A stretch of DNA of 64,000 nucleotides from an uncultured Bacilli bacterium (lineage in GTDB: Bacteria; Bacillota_I; Bacilli_A; RF39; UBA660). Positions 1 through 8,838 of this stretch are shown in pieces. Below the pieces are notes generated by a model that saw only the letters and a program-made list of their open reading frames with translations, did no database searches and was not told where the DNA came from. The stretch is from contig CAKOSH010000002.1 of assembly GCA_934102215.1 (NCBI GenBank), positions 127,011 to 191,010 of the forward strand. The letters run 5' to 3'. Numbering within the stretch: position 1 is the stretch's first letter; every line of letters starts with the position of its first letter. Made by a program: the position numbers and the translations under genes.

Positions 1-2
1 TT

Positions 3-935
3 CAATTTGAAAGTAATGTGAGAGACTATATATGGGGTGGAACAAAATTAAGAAATAAATATCATAAAAAATCAAAATGTAATGAAATAGCCGAATCATG
101 GGAATTATCTGCTCATTTAGAATATCCTTCAATAATAACAAACGAAAATATTTCTTTTAATGAGTTGCTGAAAAGAAAAGATATTCATAGGTTGTTAGGA
201 TATAATTATTTAAAATACTCATCATTTCCATTATTAGTAAAATTAATAGATACTAAAGATAAATTATCTGTTCAAATTCATCCTACAAATGATTATGCTA
301 AAAAGTATGAGAATGATAAAGGAAAAAGTGAACTTTGGTATATTTTAGAAGCAAAAAAAGATGCTGGTATATATATTGGGTTAAAATCAAGATATTCTAA
401 GTATGAAATAGAAAAACTTGTTAAAGATAATAAACTATTTGGTGAACTTAATTTTTTTCCTGTAAAGGCTGGTGATAGTTTTTATATTCCTGCTGGAACT
501 ATTCATGCTATTGGAAGTGGAATAACTTTAGTTGAAGTTCAACAAAACTCGAATATTACTTATAGATTATATGATTATAATAGAATAGATAAGAATGGTA
601 AAACTAGAGAATTGAACATAGATAAAGCGTTGGATGTATATGATGTTAAGTTTAATCAATTAAAATATATAAAGAAAAATATTAATACTTTATCATTCGA
701 TAAAGCATTTAAAAATCATTACTTTAAAATAAAATTGTTGAAGATAAAAAACGAATACAATTTAAAAACAAGTTATAAGTCGTTTAAGTTTGTAATTTGT
801 TTAGGTGGAAGTTGCTTTGTAAAGACAGCTAAAAAAATAATTTTTTTAGAAAAAGGTGATTCTTGTATGATTTTGGCAAATAGTAGATATAACTTATTTG
901 TTGGTGAATGTAATTTAATGGTTATATATATATAA
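3..935 (+). CDS. manA: Mannose-6-phosphate isomerase, class I (5' truncated)
   Basis: Cytosolic zinc enzyme interconverting mannose-6-phosphate and fructose-6-phosphate. The frame is open from base 3, and the residues before the GTG at 18 continue the family's usual N-terminus ahead of the conserved YIWGGTKL segment. The true start therefore lies a few codons left of the window and the GTG at 18 is not the start. Visible family segments are QIHP (cupin metal site), the GKSELWYIL stretch and PAGTIHAIG (second metal-binding histidine region). The length of about 310 residues fits the short Bacillus-type enzymes. No hairpin terminator is visible directly after it. The stop is followed by an AT-rich gap holding the hrcA control region. 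Confidence 0.93.
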   Translation, partial: QFESNVRDYIWGGTKLRNKYHKKSKCNEIAESWELSAHLEYPSIITNENISFNELLKRKDIHRLLGYNYLKYSSFPLLVKLIDTKDKLSVQIHPTNDYAKKYENDKGKSELWYILEAKKDAGIYIGLKSRYSKYEIEKLVKDNKLFGELNFFPVKAGDSFYIPAGTIHAIGSGITLVEVQQNSNITYRLYDYNRIDKNGKTRELNIDKALDVYDVKFNQLKYIKKNINTLSFDKAFKNHYFKIKLLKIKNEYNLKTSYKSFKFVICLGGSCFVKTAKKIIFLEKGDSCMILANSRYNLFVGECNLMVIYI

Positions 936-1004
936 AAACATTTAATAAAAATAAATATTTAATGATATTAAATTTGAAATAATAATATCTTTTTTTAAAA
1001 TAAA

Positions 1005-1031
1005 TTAGCACTCATGTATTGACAATGCTAA
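1005..1031 (+). promoter_or_regulatory. CIRCE-like HrcA operator, upstream copy
   Basis: TTAGCACTC at 1005-1013 is a perfect left half-site. A 9-base spacer follows, then CAATGCTAA (1023-1031), which matches 7 of 9 bases of the right half. The element covers the -35 hexamer TTGACA at 1019-1024. Confidence 0.75.
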
Positions 1032-1046
1032 AAATAGTGATATAAT
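1019..1046 (+). promoter_or_regulatory. hrcA-grpE-dnaK operon promoter
   Basis: TTGACA (1019-1024) and TATAAT (1041-1046) are both perfect, with a 16-base spacer. Transcription should start near 1053, inside the downstream CIRCE element, as expected for a housekeeping-sigma promoter repressed by HrcA. Confidence 0.85.
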
Positions 1047-1050
1047 TAAT

Positions 1051-1077
1051 CTAGCACTGAAAGAAAAGGAGTGCTAA
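1051..1077 (+). promoter_or_regulatory. CIRCE HrcA operator, downstream copy
   Basis: CTAGCACTG (7 of 9 matches) at 1051-1059, a 9-base spacer, then a perfect GAGTGCTAA at 1069-1077. It overlaps the predicted transcription start and runs into the hrcA Shine-Dalgarno (AAGGAGG, 1076-1082). The operator could therefore also act at RNA level on ribosome access. Confidence 0.85.
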
Positions 1078-1088
1078 GGAGGTATATG

Positions 1089-2087
1089 ATGATAGGTAGT
1101 AGACAAAGAGATTTATTAAGGACAATAGTTGAAGAATATGTTAAAACAGCAAGACCTGTTGGTAGTAAATCTTTATGTAAGAAATTTAAATGTTCAAGTG
1201 CTACTATACGTAATGATATGGCTGAACTTGAAAGTTTAGGTTATCTTGAAAAAACACATATATCTTCAGGAAGAATTCCATCTGAAATGGGTTATAGATA
1301 TTATGTAGATAACTTGATGGAACCTAAAAAAATAAGTGGTGAAGATATGCTTAAACTTCAAACTATATTTAATAATCGTGATTTAGAACTTAATGATGCG
1401 ATTAGTAAAAGTTTAGAAATAATAAGTGATATCACAAACTATACTTCAGTTGTTTTAGGTAAAGAATCAAGTGATAACAAATTATCTAAAGTAGAAGTAA
1501 TTCCAGTTGGTGAAAGAGGCCTTGTAGCTATTGTAATCACTGATAAAGGTCATGTTGAAAATAAGAATTTATCTATTGATGAAAACATACCATTAAGTGA
1601 GGTTGCTAAGACTACAGAGTTATTAAATAAAATGCTTGTTGGAACACCTATTGATGATGTACCTAGTAAACTAGAATTTGAAATAAAACCAATAATTAGA
1701 AATTATATTGAAAATTATGAAGTTTTATATAATGCATTTTATAATGCACTATCAAATTTCACTAGTGAAAGGGATGTCAAATTCAGTGGGAAAACTAATA
1801 TATTAAAACAACCAGAATTCAGTACAGTTGATGATGTTAAAAATATCATAAGTAAATTTGAAAGCAAAGATATGGTGAATAAAATTGAAGAGGCTAATGA
1901 TGAGGTTAAGGTATATATTGGTAGTGAGAGTGAAATTGATGACAATGTAACAATAGTTAAAACTAAATATAAGGCTAACAATGGAACTGAAGGAACTATT
2001 GCTGTTATAGGACCTAAAAGAATGGAATATGATAGAGTCGTAAATATGCTTGAATATTTAAAAGAACATATAGAGAGGAAGAAATGA
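1089..2087 (+). CDS. hrcA: Heat-inducible transcription repressor HrcA
   Basis: HrcA represses class I heat-shock genes by binding CIRCE; its activity is known to be tuned by GroE. The N-terminal winged helix (about residues 1-75: RQRDLL, VGSKSL, SSATIRNDM, SSGRIPS) and the C-terminal GAF-like dimerisation domain are recognisable. A longer frame begins at GTG 1071, but that codon lies in CIRCE and upstream of the Shine-Dalgarno AAGGAGG (1076-1082). ATG 1089 gives a 6-base spacing and is the better start (ATG 1086 is possible). Its stop overlaps the grpE start as ATGA. First gene of the operon, so autoregulated. Confidence 0.96.
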   Translation: MIGSRQRDLLRTIVEEYVKTARPVGSKSLCKKFKCSSATIRNDMAELESLGYLEKTHISSGRIPSEMGYRYYVDNLMEPKKISGEDMLKLQTIFNNRDLELNDAISKSLEIISDITNYTSVVLGKESSDNKLSKVEVIPVGERGLVAIVITDKGHVENKNLSIDENIPLSEVAKTTELLNKMLVGTPIDDVPSKLEFEIKPIIRNYIENYEVLYNAFYNALSNFTSERDVKFSGKTNILKQPEFSTVDDVKNIISKFESKDMVNKIEEANDEVKVYIGSESEIDDNVTIVKTKYKANNGTEGTIAVIGPKRMEYDRVVNMLEYLKEHIERKK

Positions 2088-2716
2088 TGTCAAAAAAACA
2101 TACAGAAGAAAAAGAAAATAATAATAAAATAAATGAAGAAACAAAAGAAGAAGTAAATGAACAAACTTCTAATGAAAGCACATGTGAATGTGAAACAAAT
2201 GAAGATAGTTGTTGTTCAGGATCATGTGGCGGATGTTCTGGATGCGGAAGCATAGACCCTGAAACAATGATTCAGATACTTGGAAGTAGAAATAAGGAAC
2301 TTGAAGAAAAATATATGAGACTTCAAGCTGAATTCTTAAACTTTAAGACAAGAACTCAAAGTGAAATAAGTAAAATGCTTCAATATGAAGGAGAAGATTT
2401 CATTAAAGAAATACTTGTTCTTAAAGATAATTTTGAAAGAGCTATTTCTATGGATGATAATGATTTAAGTGATGAAGTAAGTAAATTCTTAAGTGGATTT
2501 AAAATGATACTTGGAAATTTAACTGCATTACTTGATAAATATGATGTACATGAAATTGAATGTCTAGGACTTGAATTTGATCCTCATGTAGCTGAAGCAG
2601 TACTAACTGAACATGATGAAAATAAACCTGAAAATGTAGTACTTGAAGTTCTTACTAAAGGATATAAATACAAAGATAAAGTTATTAGACATGCGATGGT
2701 AAAAGTAAATAAATAA
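2084..2716 (+). CDS. grpE: GrpE nucleotide exchange factor with Cys-rich N-terminal insert
   Basis: Homodimeric exchange factor that releases ADP from DnaK. The long coiled coil (about residues 65-135) and the C-terminal beta domain (CLGLEFDPHVAEAV, VLTKGYKYKDKVIRHAMVKV) are typical. The N-terminal acidic tail carries an unusual cluster of seven cysteines within about 25 residues (residues ~27-50, with CC, SGSCGGC and SGCGS motifs), which ordinary GrpE proteins lack. The cluster could bind a metal or be redox-active; this is inference. The start at 2084 follows GAGAGGAAG; ATG 2087 is equally possible. Translationally coupled to hrcA. Confidence 0.95.
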   Translation: MMSKKHTEEKENNNKINEETKEEVNEQTSNESTCECETNEDSCCSGSCGGCSGCGSIDPETMIQILGSRNKELEEKYMRLQAEFLNFKTRTQSEISKMLQYEGEDFIKEILVLKDNFERAISMDDNDLSDEVSKFLSGFKMILGNLTALLDKYDVHEIECLGLEFDPHVAEAVLTEHDENKPENVVLEVLTKGYKYKDKVIRHAMVKVNK

Positions 2717-2737
2717 ATTAAAAAGGAGAGATAAATT

Positions 2738-4576
2738 ATGACAAAAATAAATAAAGTTATAGGTATAGATTTAGGAACAACTAATAGTTGTGTTGCTGTT
2801 TTAGAAGGTGGCGAACCAAAGGTTATTCCTAATGCTGAAGGAAATAGAACTACTCCTTCAGTAGTAAGTTTTAAAAATGGAGAAGTTAGAGTTGGAGATG
2901 TAGCAAAAAGAGAAGCTCAAACTTCTACTAATGTTATTAGTTCTATTAAGAGATTAATGGGAACAAATGAGAAAGTTGAAGCAGAAGGTAAGAAATATAC
3001 ACCTGAAGAAATTAGTGCTAAAATTCTTATGAATTTAAAAGAAACTGCTGAAGCATATTTAGGTGGAGAGGTAAGTAAAGCTGTTATTACAGTTCCTGCA
3101 TACTTTAACGATGCTCAAAGACAAGCAACTAAAAATGCTGGTAAAATTGCTGGACTTGAAGTTGAAAGAATTATCAACGAACCAACAGCTGCAGCACTAG
3201 CTTATGGTCTTGATAAACAAGAAAATGCTCATACAATACTTGTTTATGACTTAGGTGGTGGAACATTTGATGTTTCAATATTAGAACTTGGTGATGGTGT
3301 ATTTGAAGTTAAAGCTACTAGTGGTAATAATCACTTAGGTGGAGATGACTTTGATAATGCTATTATTGATTACATTGTAAAAGAATTTAAAAAAGAAAAT
3401 GGTGTAGATTTATCTAAAGATAAACTTGCTATGCAAAGACTTAAAGAAGGTGCTGAAAAAGCTAAAAAAGATTTAAGTGGTGTTAAGACTACTCAAATTA
3501 GTTTACCATTTATTACTCAAGGAGAAAATGGACCTTTACATGTTGATATGACTCTTACAAGAGCTAAATTTGAAGAATTAATTAGTGATTTAGTTGAATC
3601 AACAAGAAAACCTGTTAGAGATGCATTAAAAGAAGCTAAATTAACTAAGAATGATATAGATAAAGTATTACTTGTTGGTGGTTCTACAAGAGTTCCATGT
3701 GTTCAAGAACTTGTTAAAGAAGAACTTGGAAAAGATGGAAGTAAAGAAGTTAACCCAGATGAAGTTGTTGCGATGGGAGCTGCTATTCAAGGTGGTGTTT
3801 TAACTGGTGAAGTTAATGATTTAGTACTTCTTGATGTTACACCATTATCACTAGGTATTGAAACTTTAGGTGGAGTAATGACAGTGTTAATTCCAAGAAA
3901 TACAACTATTCCAACTACTAAGAGTCAAGTATTTAGTACTGCTGCTGATAATCAACCTGCTGTTGATATCCATATCTTACAAGGTGAAAGACCAATGGCT
4001 CAAGATAATAAAACTTTAGGACACTTCCAACTTGCTAATATCCCACCAGCTCCAAGAGGAGTACCACAAATTGAAGTTTCATTTGATATAGATGCTAATG
4101 GTATTGTTAATGTTAAGGCTAAAGACTTAGGTACTAACAAAGAACAAGCTATTACAATAACTGCTTCTTCTAACTTAAGTGATGAAGAAATTGATAAAAT
4201 GATGAAAGAAGCTGAAGCTAATAAAGAAGCAGATAAGAAGAGAAAAGAAGAAGCTGAAATTAAAAATGATGCTGAACAAATGATCTTTGGTGCTGAAAAA
4301 GCAATGAAAGACTTTGGTGATAAAGTAAGCGATTCTGAAAAAGAAGAAGTTGAAAAACTTGTTAAAGAAACTAAAGATGCTTTAGAAAAAGATGATACTG
4401 ATGAAATTAAAAAAGCTAGTGAAAAACTAAGTGAAAAAGTAATGGAAGTATCAAGTAAAGTATATCAAGCTCAAGCAGAGGCATCTCAAAAAGAAGCTGA
4501 AAATACTGAATCTAAAGAAGATGAAAAATCTGATAAAAAAGATAATGTAAAAGATGCTGAATTTGAAGAAAAATAA
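2738..4576 (+). CDS. dnaK: Chaperone DnaK (Hsp70)
   Basis: ATP-dependent cytosolic Hsp70 working with DnaJ and GrpE. The N-terminal ATPase domain has GIDLGTTNSCV, DLGGGTFDVS and the adenosine-binding GGSTRVP region. The substrate-binding domain starts near residue 370, followed by a helical lid and a highly charged Lys/Glu/Asp C-terminal tail. Its 612 residues match Gram-positive DnaK. An AAAGGAGAG Shine-Dalgarno precedes the start. Third gene of the CIRCE-controlled operon; a GAAA-loop hairpin follows. Confidence 0.98.
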   Translation: MTKINKVIGIDLGTTNSCVAVLEGGEPKVIPNAEGNRTTPSVVSFKNGEVRVGDVAKREAQTSTNVISSIKRLMGTNEKVEAEGKKYTPEEISAKILMNLKETAEAYLGGEVSKAVITVPAYFNDAQRQATKNAGKIAGLEVERIINEPTAAALAYGLDKQENAHTILVYDLGGGTFDVSILELGDGVFEVKATSGNNHLGGDDFDNAIIDYIVKEFKKENGVDLSKDKLAMQRLKEGAEKAKKDLSGVKTTQISLPFITQGENGPLHVDMTLTRAKFEELISDLVESTRKPVRDALKEAKLTKNDIDKVLLVGGSTRVPCVQELVKEELGKDGSKEVNPDEVVAMGAAIQGGVLTGEVNDLVLLDVTPLSLGIETLGGVMTVLIPRNTTIPTTKSQVFSTAADNQPAVDIHILQGERPMAQDNKTLGHFQLANIPPAPRGVPQIEVSFDIDANGIVNVKAKDLGTNKEQAITITASSNLSDEEIDKMMKEAEANKEADKKRKEEAEIKNDAEQMIFGAEKAMKDFGDKVSDSEKEEVEKLVKETKDALEKDDTDEIKKASEKLSEKVMEVSSKVYQAQAEASQKEAENTESKEDEKSDKKDNVKDAEFEEK

Positions 4577-4588
4577 TTAATATGAGTT

Positions 4589-4610
4589 AGGGCTCAAGAA
4601 ATTGGGCCCT
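4589..4610 (+). terminator. Hairpin terminator after dnaK
   Basis: A 9-bp stem (AGGGCTCAA paired with its complement at 4602-4610, one G-U pair) closes a GAAA tetraloop at 4598-4601. The following tract is only moderately T-rich, so termination may be partial and pepF-dnaJ may receive readthrough. Confidence 0.7.
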
Positions 4611-4646
4611 TAATTCTTATATAATACTAAGTAATAAGGAGAAGTT

Positions 4647-6413
4647 ATGGATAAATACAAATGGGATTTAACTAAGATATTTAAAAGTGATAAAGAGTTT
4701 AATGATACTATAGAAGAAGTAAATCAATTATTAGATGAAATAATTAAGTATAAAGGAAGAATATTTGAAAGTACTGATACACTACTTGAATTTCTAAAAC
4801 TTGATACAAAGATAGATATGCTTACTGAAAGAGTATATATTTATGCTTATTTAGGTCATTATGATAATATGAGTGATAATGAATTCTTACATAAGAAAGA
4901 AAAAGCAAGTAATTTAATTAATAAAAGTTCTAGTGTAAGAGCATTCATAAATCCTGAAATATTAAGTAAAGATTATGATGAAGTAAAAGAAATGTTATCT
5001 TTAAATTCTGAACTTAGTAAATATAGTTTTACATTTGAAAAGATATTTAGAAGTAAAAAATATGTTTTAAGTGAAAAAGAAGAAACTATACTTTCTAATG
5101 TTAATGAAGCATTAAGAACTTCTATAGATGCATTTAATGCTCTTAATAATGTTGATATCTCACTTGGATTTATTAAAGATGAAGATGGTAAAAGAGTAGA
5201 ACTAACGAATTCCAATTATGGTAAATACATTACTTCTAATAATAGAAATGTTAGAAAAAATGCATTTAAAAAAGATAATAAATATTATGAAAATCATATA
5301 AATACATTAAGTGCTTTATATATAGGTAAAGTTAAAACTAATGCATTTTCTGCTAAAACTAGAAAATATGATAGTATTTTGGATATGTACTTATATGATG
5401 ATAAGATTAGTACTAAATTATATGAAAATTTAATTAAGATTACTAATAAGAATACTAAGTATTTAAAAGATTATTATAGATTAAAAGGAAGTATGCTTGG
5501 ATATAAATTACATATGTATGATTTATATGTTAACACGTCTTCTATGCCTAAAAAAGATATTTCATATGAAGAAGGAATTAAGATAGTTAATGAAGCACTT
5601 AAGCCACTTGGAGAAGAATACTTAAAAGTATTTAATAAACTTTTAAATAATAATTGTGTTTCAGTATATCCAAGTAAGGCTAAAAGAAGTGGTGCTTTTG
5701 AATGGTGTACGTATGGTATAGAACCTTATGTATCATTAAATTATGAAAATGATATAGATTCAGTAAGTACTCTTGCTCATGAGATGGGGCATGCTATGCA
5801 TAGCTATTATAGTAATAAAAATCAAGATTACATTAATGCTGATTATCCTATCTTTTTAGCAGAAATCGCATCAACTGTAAATGAAGTATTATTATCAAAC
5901 TATTTAATTGATAATACAAATGATGTTAATGAAAAAATATATTATATTGTTGAATTTTTAGATAAGTTTAAAGGTACTGTTTATAGACAAATGATGTTTG
6001 CTGAATTTGAAGATATAATTCATAAGAAATATGAAAATGGAGAAGTAATCACTAAAGATTTATTATGTAAAACATATTATGATTTAAATCGTAAACAATT
6101 TAATGGCGCTGTTCTTGTTGATAAAGATATTCAATACGAATGGTCTAAAATACCTCATTTCTATACTTCATTTTATGTTTATAAATATGCAACTGGATTT
6201 ATAAGTGCTCTTCTTATTGCTGATAAATTAATTCATGATAAAGGTTTTAAAGATAAATATATAGAATTTTTAAGTAGTGGTTGTAGTGATTATCCACAAG
6301 AGTTATTAAATAAACTTGGTATTGATTTAAATGATGAGAATACTTTAAATAATGCTTTCTTATTATTTAATGATAAAGTAAAATTACTAAATAAATATGT
6401 GAATGGAGAGTAG
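4647..6413 (+). CDS. pepF: Oligoendopeptidase F, M3B family metallopeptidase
   Basis: Cytosolic zinc oligopeptidase. The HExxH motif is HEMGH around residue 378, followed by the downstream glutamate in FLAEIASTVNE. The length of 588 residues is typical of PepF. It starts after AAGGAGAAG. The gene sits between dnaK and dnaJ, with only 2 bases between its stop and dnaJ, so the two are probably co-transcribed. This would link a peptidase to the chaperone supply. A TATAAT at 4620-4625 may give an extra promoter, but I see no good -35. Confidence 0.95.
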   Translation: MDKYKWDLTKIFKSDKEFNDTIEEVNQLLDEIIKYKGRIFESTDTLLEFLKLDTKIDMLTERVYIYAYLGHYDNMSDNEFLHKKEKASNLINKSSSVRAFINPEILSKDYDEVKEMLSLNSELSKYSFTFEKIFRSKKYVLSEKEETILSNVNEALRTSIDAFNALNNVDISLGFIKDEDGKRVELTNSNYGKYITSNNRNVRKNAFKKDNKYYENHINTLSALYIGKVKTNAFSAKTRKYDSILDMYLYDDKISTKLYENLIKITNKNTKYLKDYYRLKGSMLGYKLHMYDLYVNTSSMPKKDISYEEGIKIVNEALKPLGEEYLKVFNKLLNNNCVSVYPSKAKRSGAFEWCTYGIEPYVSLNYENDIDSVSTLAHEMGHAMHSYYSNKNQDYINADYPIFLAEIASTVNEVLLSNYLIDNTNDVNEKIYYIVEFLDKFKGTVYRQMMFAEFEDIIHKKYENGEVITKDLLCKTYYDLNRKQFNGAVLVDKDIQYEWSKIPHFYTSFYVYKYATGFISALLIADKLIHDKGFKDKYIEFLSSGCSDYPQELLNKLGIDLNDENTLNNAFLLFNDKVKLLNKYVNGE

Positions 6414-6415
6414 TT

Positions 6416-7564
6416 ATGGAAAAAAGAGATTATTATGAAGTTCTTGGTGTATCTAAAGATGCAACTGATGCTGAAATTAAGTCTGCTTTTAGAAAGAAAG
6501 CTAAAGAATTTCATCCAGATTTAAATAAGAGTCCTGATGCTCCTGAAAAGTTTAAAGAAGCTCAAGAAGCATATGCTTGTTTAAGCGATAAAGATAAACG
6601 TGCTGCCTACGATAAATATGGTCATGCTGCATTTGATAATCCTTATGGTGGAGCAGGCACAGGTGCTTCATATGGTGGTAATCCATTTGGTGGTGCTGCT
6701 GGATTTGACTTTAGTGATATATTTGATGATTTATTTTCAGGTGGATTTGGTGGTTCATTCGGAAGTTCTTTTGGTGGAAGTAGTAGAAGCTCTTCTCGTG
6801 CTAGAAAAGGTAGTGATACCCTATATGGTATGAAGATTGACTTTATGGAAGCAGTCTATGGATGTAAAAAAGATATAGATCTTGAATACTATGAAACTTG
6901 TAGTGATTGTGATGGAAAAGGTGGACATGGAGAAGAAACATGTGAAGACTGTGGTGGACGAGGATATGTTATTAAACAAACTAATACTATCTTAGGAACA
7001 ATACAATCAAAAACAACTTGTCCTACTTGTGGTGGAACAGGTAAATCATTTAAATCTAAATGTACTAGTTGTAAAGGAACAGGTAAAGTAAAAGTAAATA
7101 AAACTATTACAATAGATATACCAGCAGGTATTGATACTGGAGAACAATTAAGACTTAGTGGAAAAGGTGAAGCAGGTATAAATGGTGGTCCTAATGGAGA
7201 CTTATATATTGAAATAAAAGTTACACCACATGAATTATATAGACGTGAAGGAAATGATGTTTATATAGATTTACCTGTATCAATAACAGACTTATGTCTT
7301 GGATGTAAAAAAAGTATTAAGACAATGGATGGTACAGTTGAACTTAAAATAAAAGAAGGAAGTCAACCAGGAGATATACTTAGAATTAAAGGAAAAGGTA
7401 TAAATAATCCAGATTCATGGAAAAAAGGAGACTTCTATTGTGTTCTTAAACTTATTATTCCAAGAAATCTAACTAGAAATCAAAAGAATATATTAAATGA
7501 ACTAGATGATACAGATGTAAGTGATGAACCAGAATTTACTAAATTTAACAGATTGAATAAATAG
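6416..7564 (+). CDS. dnaJ: Chaperone DnaJ (Hsp40)
   Basis: Co-chaperone that stimulates DnaK ATPase and delivers substrates. The J domain (residues 1-70) carries HPD (FHPDLN). A Gly/Phe-rich linker follows, then four CxxCxGxG zinc motifs (CSDCDGKG, CEDCGGRG, CPTCGGTG, CTSCKGTG) and the C-terminal substrate-binding domains. Its 382 residues are standard for type I DnaJ. It is separated from dnaK by pepF, which is unusual for the hrcA-grpE-dnaK-dnaJ order. Confidence 0.97.
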   Translation: MEKRDYYEVLGVSKDATDAEIKSAFRKKAKEFHPDLNKSPDAPEKFKEAQEAYACLSDKDKRAAYDKYGHAAFDNPYGGAGTGASYGGNPFGGAAGFDFSDIFDDLFSGGFGGSFGSSFGGSSRSSSRARKGSDTLYGMKIDFMEAVYGCKKDIDLEYYETCSDCDGKGGHGEETCEDCGGRGYVIKQTNTILGTIQSKTTCPTCGGTGKSFKSKCTSCKGTGKVKVNKTITIDIPAGIDTGEQLRLSGKGEAGINGGPNGDLYIEIKVTPHELYRREGNDVYIDLPVSITDLCLGCKKSIKTMDGTVELKIKEGSQPGDILRIKGKGINNPDSWKKGDFYCVLKLIIPRNLTRNQKNILNELDDTDVSDEPEFTKFNRLNK

Positions 7565-7599
7565 TAAAACTAGAAAATATTAGAAATTTCTAGTTTTTT
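7565..7599 (+). terminator. Intrinsic terminator after dnaJ
   Basis: A 10-bp stem (AAACTAGAAA pairing with TTTCTAGTTT) is followed by a T-run. It ends exactly where the -35 of the next gene begins. Confidence 0.85.
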
Positions 7600-7600
7600 C

Positions 7601-7629
7601 TTGTCTTTTGACTTTTTAAATGTTATATT
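7601..7629 (+). promoter_or_regulatory. Promoter of the greA-like gene
   Basis: TTGTCT (7601-7606), a 17-base spacer and TATATT (7624-7629). It abuts the dnaJ terminator. Confidence 0.65.
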
Positions 7630-7657
7630 AGAAGTCCTAGTTGAAAGAGGTGTATGG

Positions 7658-8152
7658 ATGAAAGACAAAATATATTTAGATGAAAAGGGTTATCATGATT
7701 ATTTAGCTGGAATAGAAGCATTAAAAGAACAACTTGCGACTATGAAGGCTGCTAGATTTGGATTAAAGAGTATTTATACTGATCCTGATTCATTAAGTGA
7801 AGCTTTAGAACAACATAAAAGAGAAGAAATTAGACTAAGTGAAAAAATTATTGCTAGAAAAAGTGATTTAAAAAGAATAGTTATTGTAGCAAGAGATTTA
7901 GGAAGTTCAGAAGTTATTGATATTAATGATACAGTTAATGTACTTTTAGATGGAGATGAAATGACATTTACATTAGTAACAGGTACTCCTGATTTTGATG
8001 CTGAAATACCTAAAATAACAGTAGATAGTCCACTTGGTAAAGCAGTATATTTAAAAGAAGTGGGTTACGTTGGTTCTTATACAGTAGGAAATAGAACTAA
8101 TAAAGTTGAAATAGTTTCAAAAGAAAAAGAAGTTAAACTTGAATTAAAGTAA
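7658..8152 (+). CDS. GreA/GreB-family transcript cleavage factor-like protein
   Basis: Members of this family enter the RNA polymerase secondary channel and stimulate cleavage of backtracked RNA. The C-terminal FKBP-like GreA domain is clear (IDINDTVNV, FTLV, DSPLGKAVYLKEVGYVG). The N-terminal half is a predicted coiled coil. The tip that normally carries two catalytic acidic residues reads TDPDSLSEALEQ here, unlike the usual GDLSENAEY-type tip, so cleavage activity is uncertain. ATG 7658 is preceded by AAAGAGGTG; in-frame upstream codons fall in the promoter. It could be a Gre-like regulator (Gfh-type) rather than GreA proper. Confidence 0.8.
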   Translation: MKDKIYLDEKGYHDYLAGIEALKEQLATMKAARFGLKSIYTDPDSLSEALEQHKREEIRLSEKIIARKSDLKRIVIVARDLGSSEVIDINDTVNVLLDGDEMTFTLVTGTPDFDAEIPKITVDSPLGKAVYLKEVGYVGSYTVGNRTNKVEIVSKEKEVKLELK

Positions 8153-8187
8153 TGATTTAATTGATTTATTAATTGTGGGGAAATATA

Positions 8188-8703
8188 ATGGGAGAAAAAT
8201 GTACTTTTATTGATTTTGATGGAGTTATACTTGATTCTGAAGAAAGAATGTTAGAAAGAAAATATGATTCTGGTTTTCATAATCATAAAGATGGTAGTGA
8301 ATATGATAAGTATTTTGAATATACAAATATGTATCCAGAAGAATGGGATTATATAATAAGAGAAGCTAATTCAATTAATGATTCAGTTGAAATAATTAGA
8401 GAATTAGAACATTTAAAAAGAAGAATTGCTATTCTAACAAAAATACATACTTTATATGAAATGAGAGTTAAGATAGAAGATTTAAGAAATAATAGAAAAA
8501 TAAATAGTCCAGTTATTTTTGTTCCACCTAAAATTAATAAACATGAAGTAGTATTACCAAATGGACAATTACTTATAGATGATTCTAAAAGGAATATATA
8601 TGGATGGATAGAACATGGTGGTACTGGTCTTATATTTGATAAAGCATTATCTGAAGATACAGCTGATAAAGTTAAAAGTTTAGAATTTTTATTAAAAAAG
8701 TAG
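8188..8703 (+). CDS. HAD-superfamily hydrolase, 5'(3')-nucleotidase-like
   Basis: Motif I is FIDFDGVILDSE (nucleophile Asp and acid/base Asp), motif II TK in ILTKI, and the motif III/IV acid pair LIDDSKRN. The order and the 171-residue size fit the small HAD hydrolases near 5'(3')-deoxyribonucleotidases; the substrate is unknown. The start is ATG 8188 after GTGGGGA; a TTG at 8173 also opens the frame but has no ribosome site. The gene stands alone between two promoters. Confidence 0.7.
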   Translation: MGEKCTFIDFDGVILDSEERMLERKYDSGFHNHKDGSEYDKYFEYTNMYPEEWDYIIREANSINDSVEIIRELEHLKRRIAILTKIHTLYEMRVKIEDLRNNRKINSPVIFVPPKINKHEVVLPNGQLLIDDSKRNIYGWIEHGGTGLIFDKALSEDTADKVKSLEFLLKK

Positions 8704-8725
8704 TTTAAATTTTATTCATGATTTA

Positions 8726-8768
8726 TAGACAAAAAGGCGCTTATATGATATAATATGAGCGTTTTTTT
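8726..8768 (+). promoter_or_regulatory. dnaG-rpoD-trmK promoter nested in a terminator hairpin
   Basis: TAGACA (8726-8731), a 17-base spacer and a perfect TATAAT (8749-8754) form a good promoter. The same bases form a 9-bp hairpin (8738-8761, loop GATATA) followed by seven T residues, which would terminate the upstream transcript. A transcript starting near 8761 would lack the hairpin's 5' arm and escape it. Confidence 0.75.
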
Positions 8769-8838
8769 AATAAAATTCATAAAAAAAGTAGTGTTTTTAA
8801 AATTTATTTCGTATATAACTATTAGGAGGACAAAAAAG

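Noticed and set aside
6600..6833. Frame inside dnaJ
   Set aside because: Shadow of the Gly/Phe-rich linker.
7601..7657. N-terminal extension of the GreA-like protein from TTG 7601
   Set aside because: The extension overlaps the promoter; ATG 7658 has the ribosome site.
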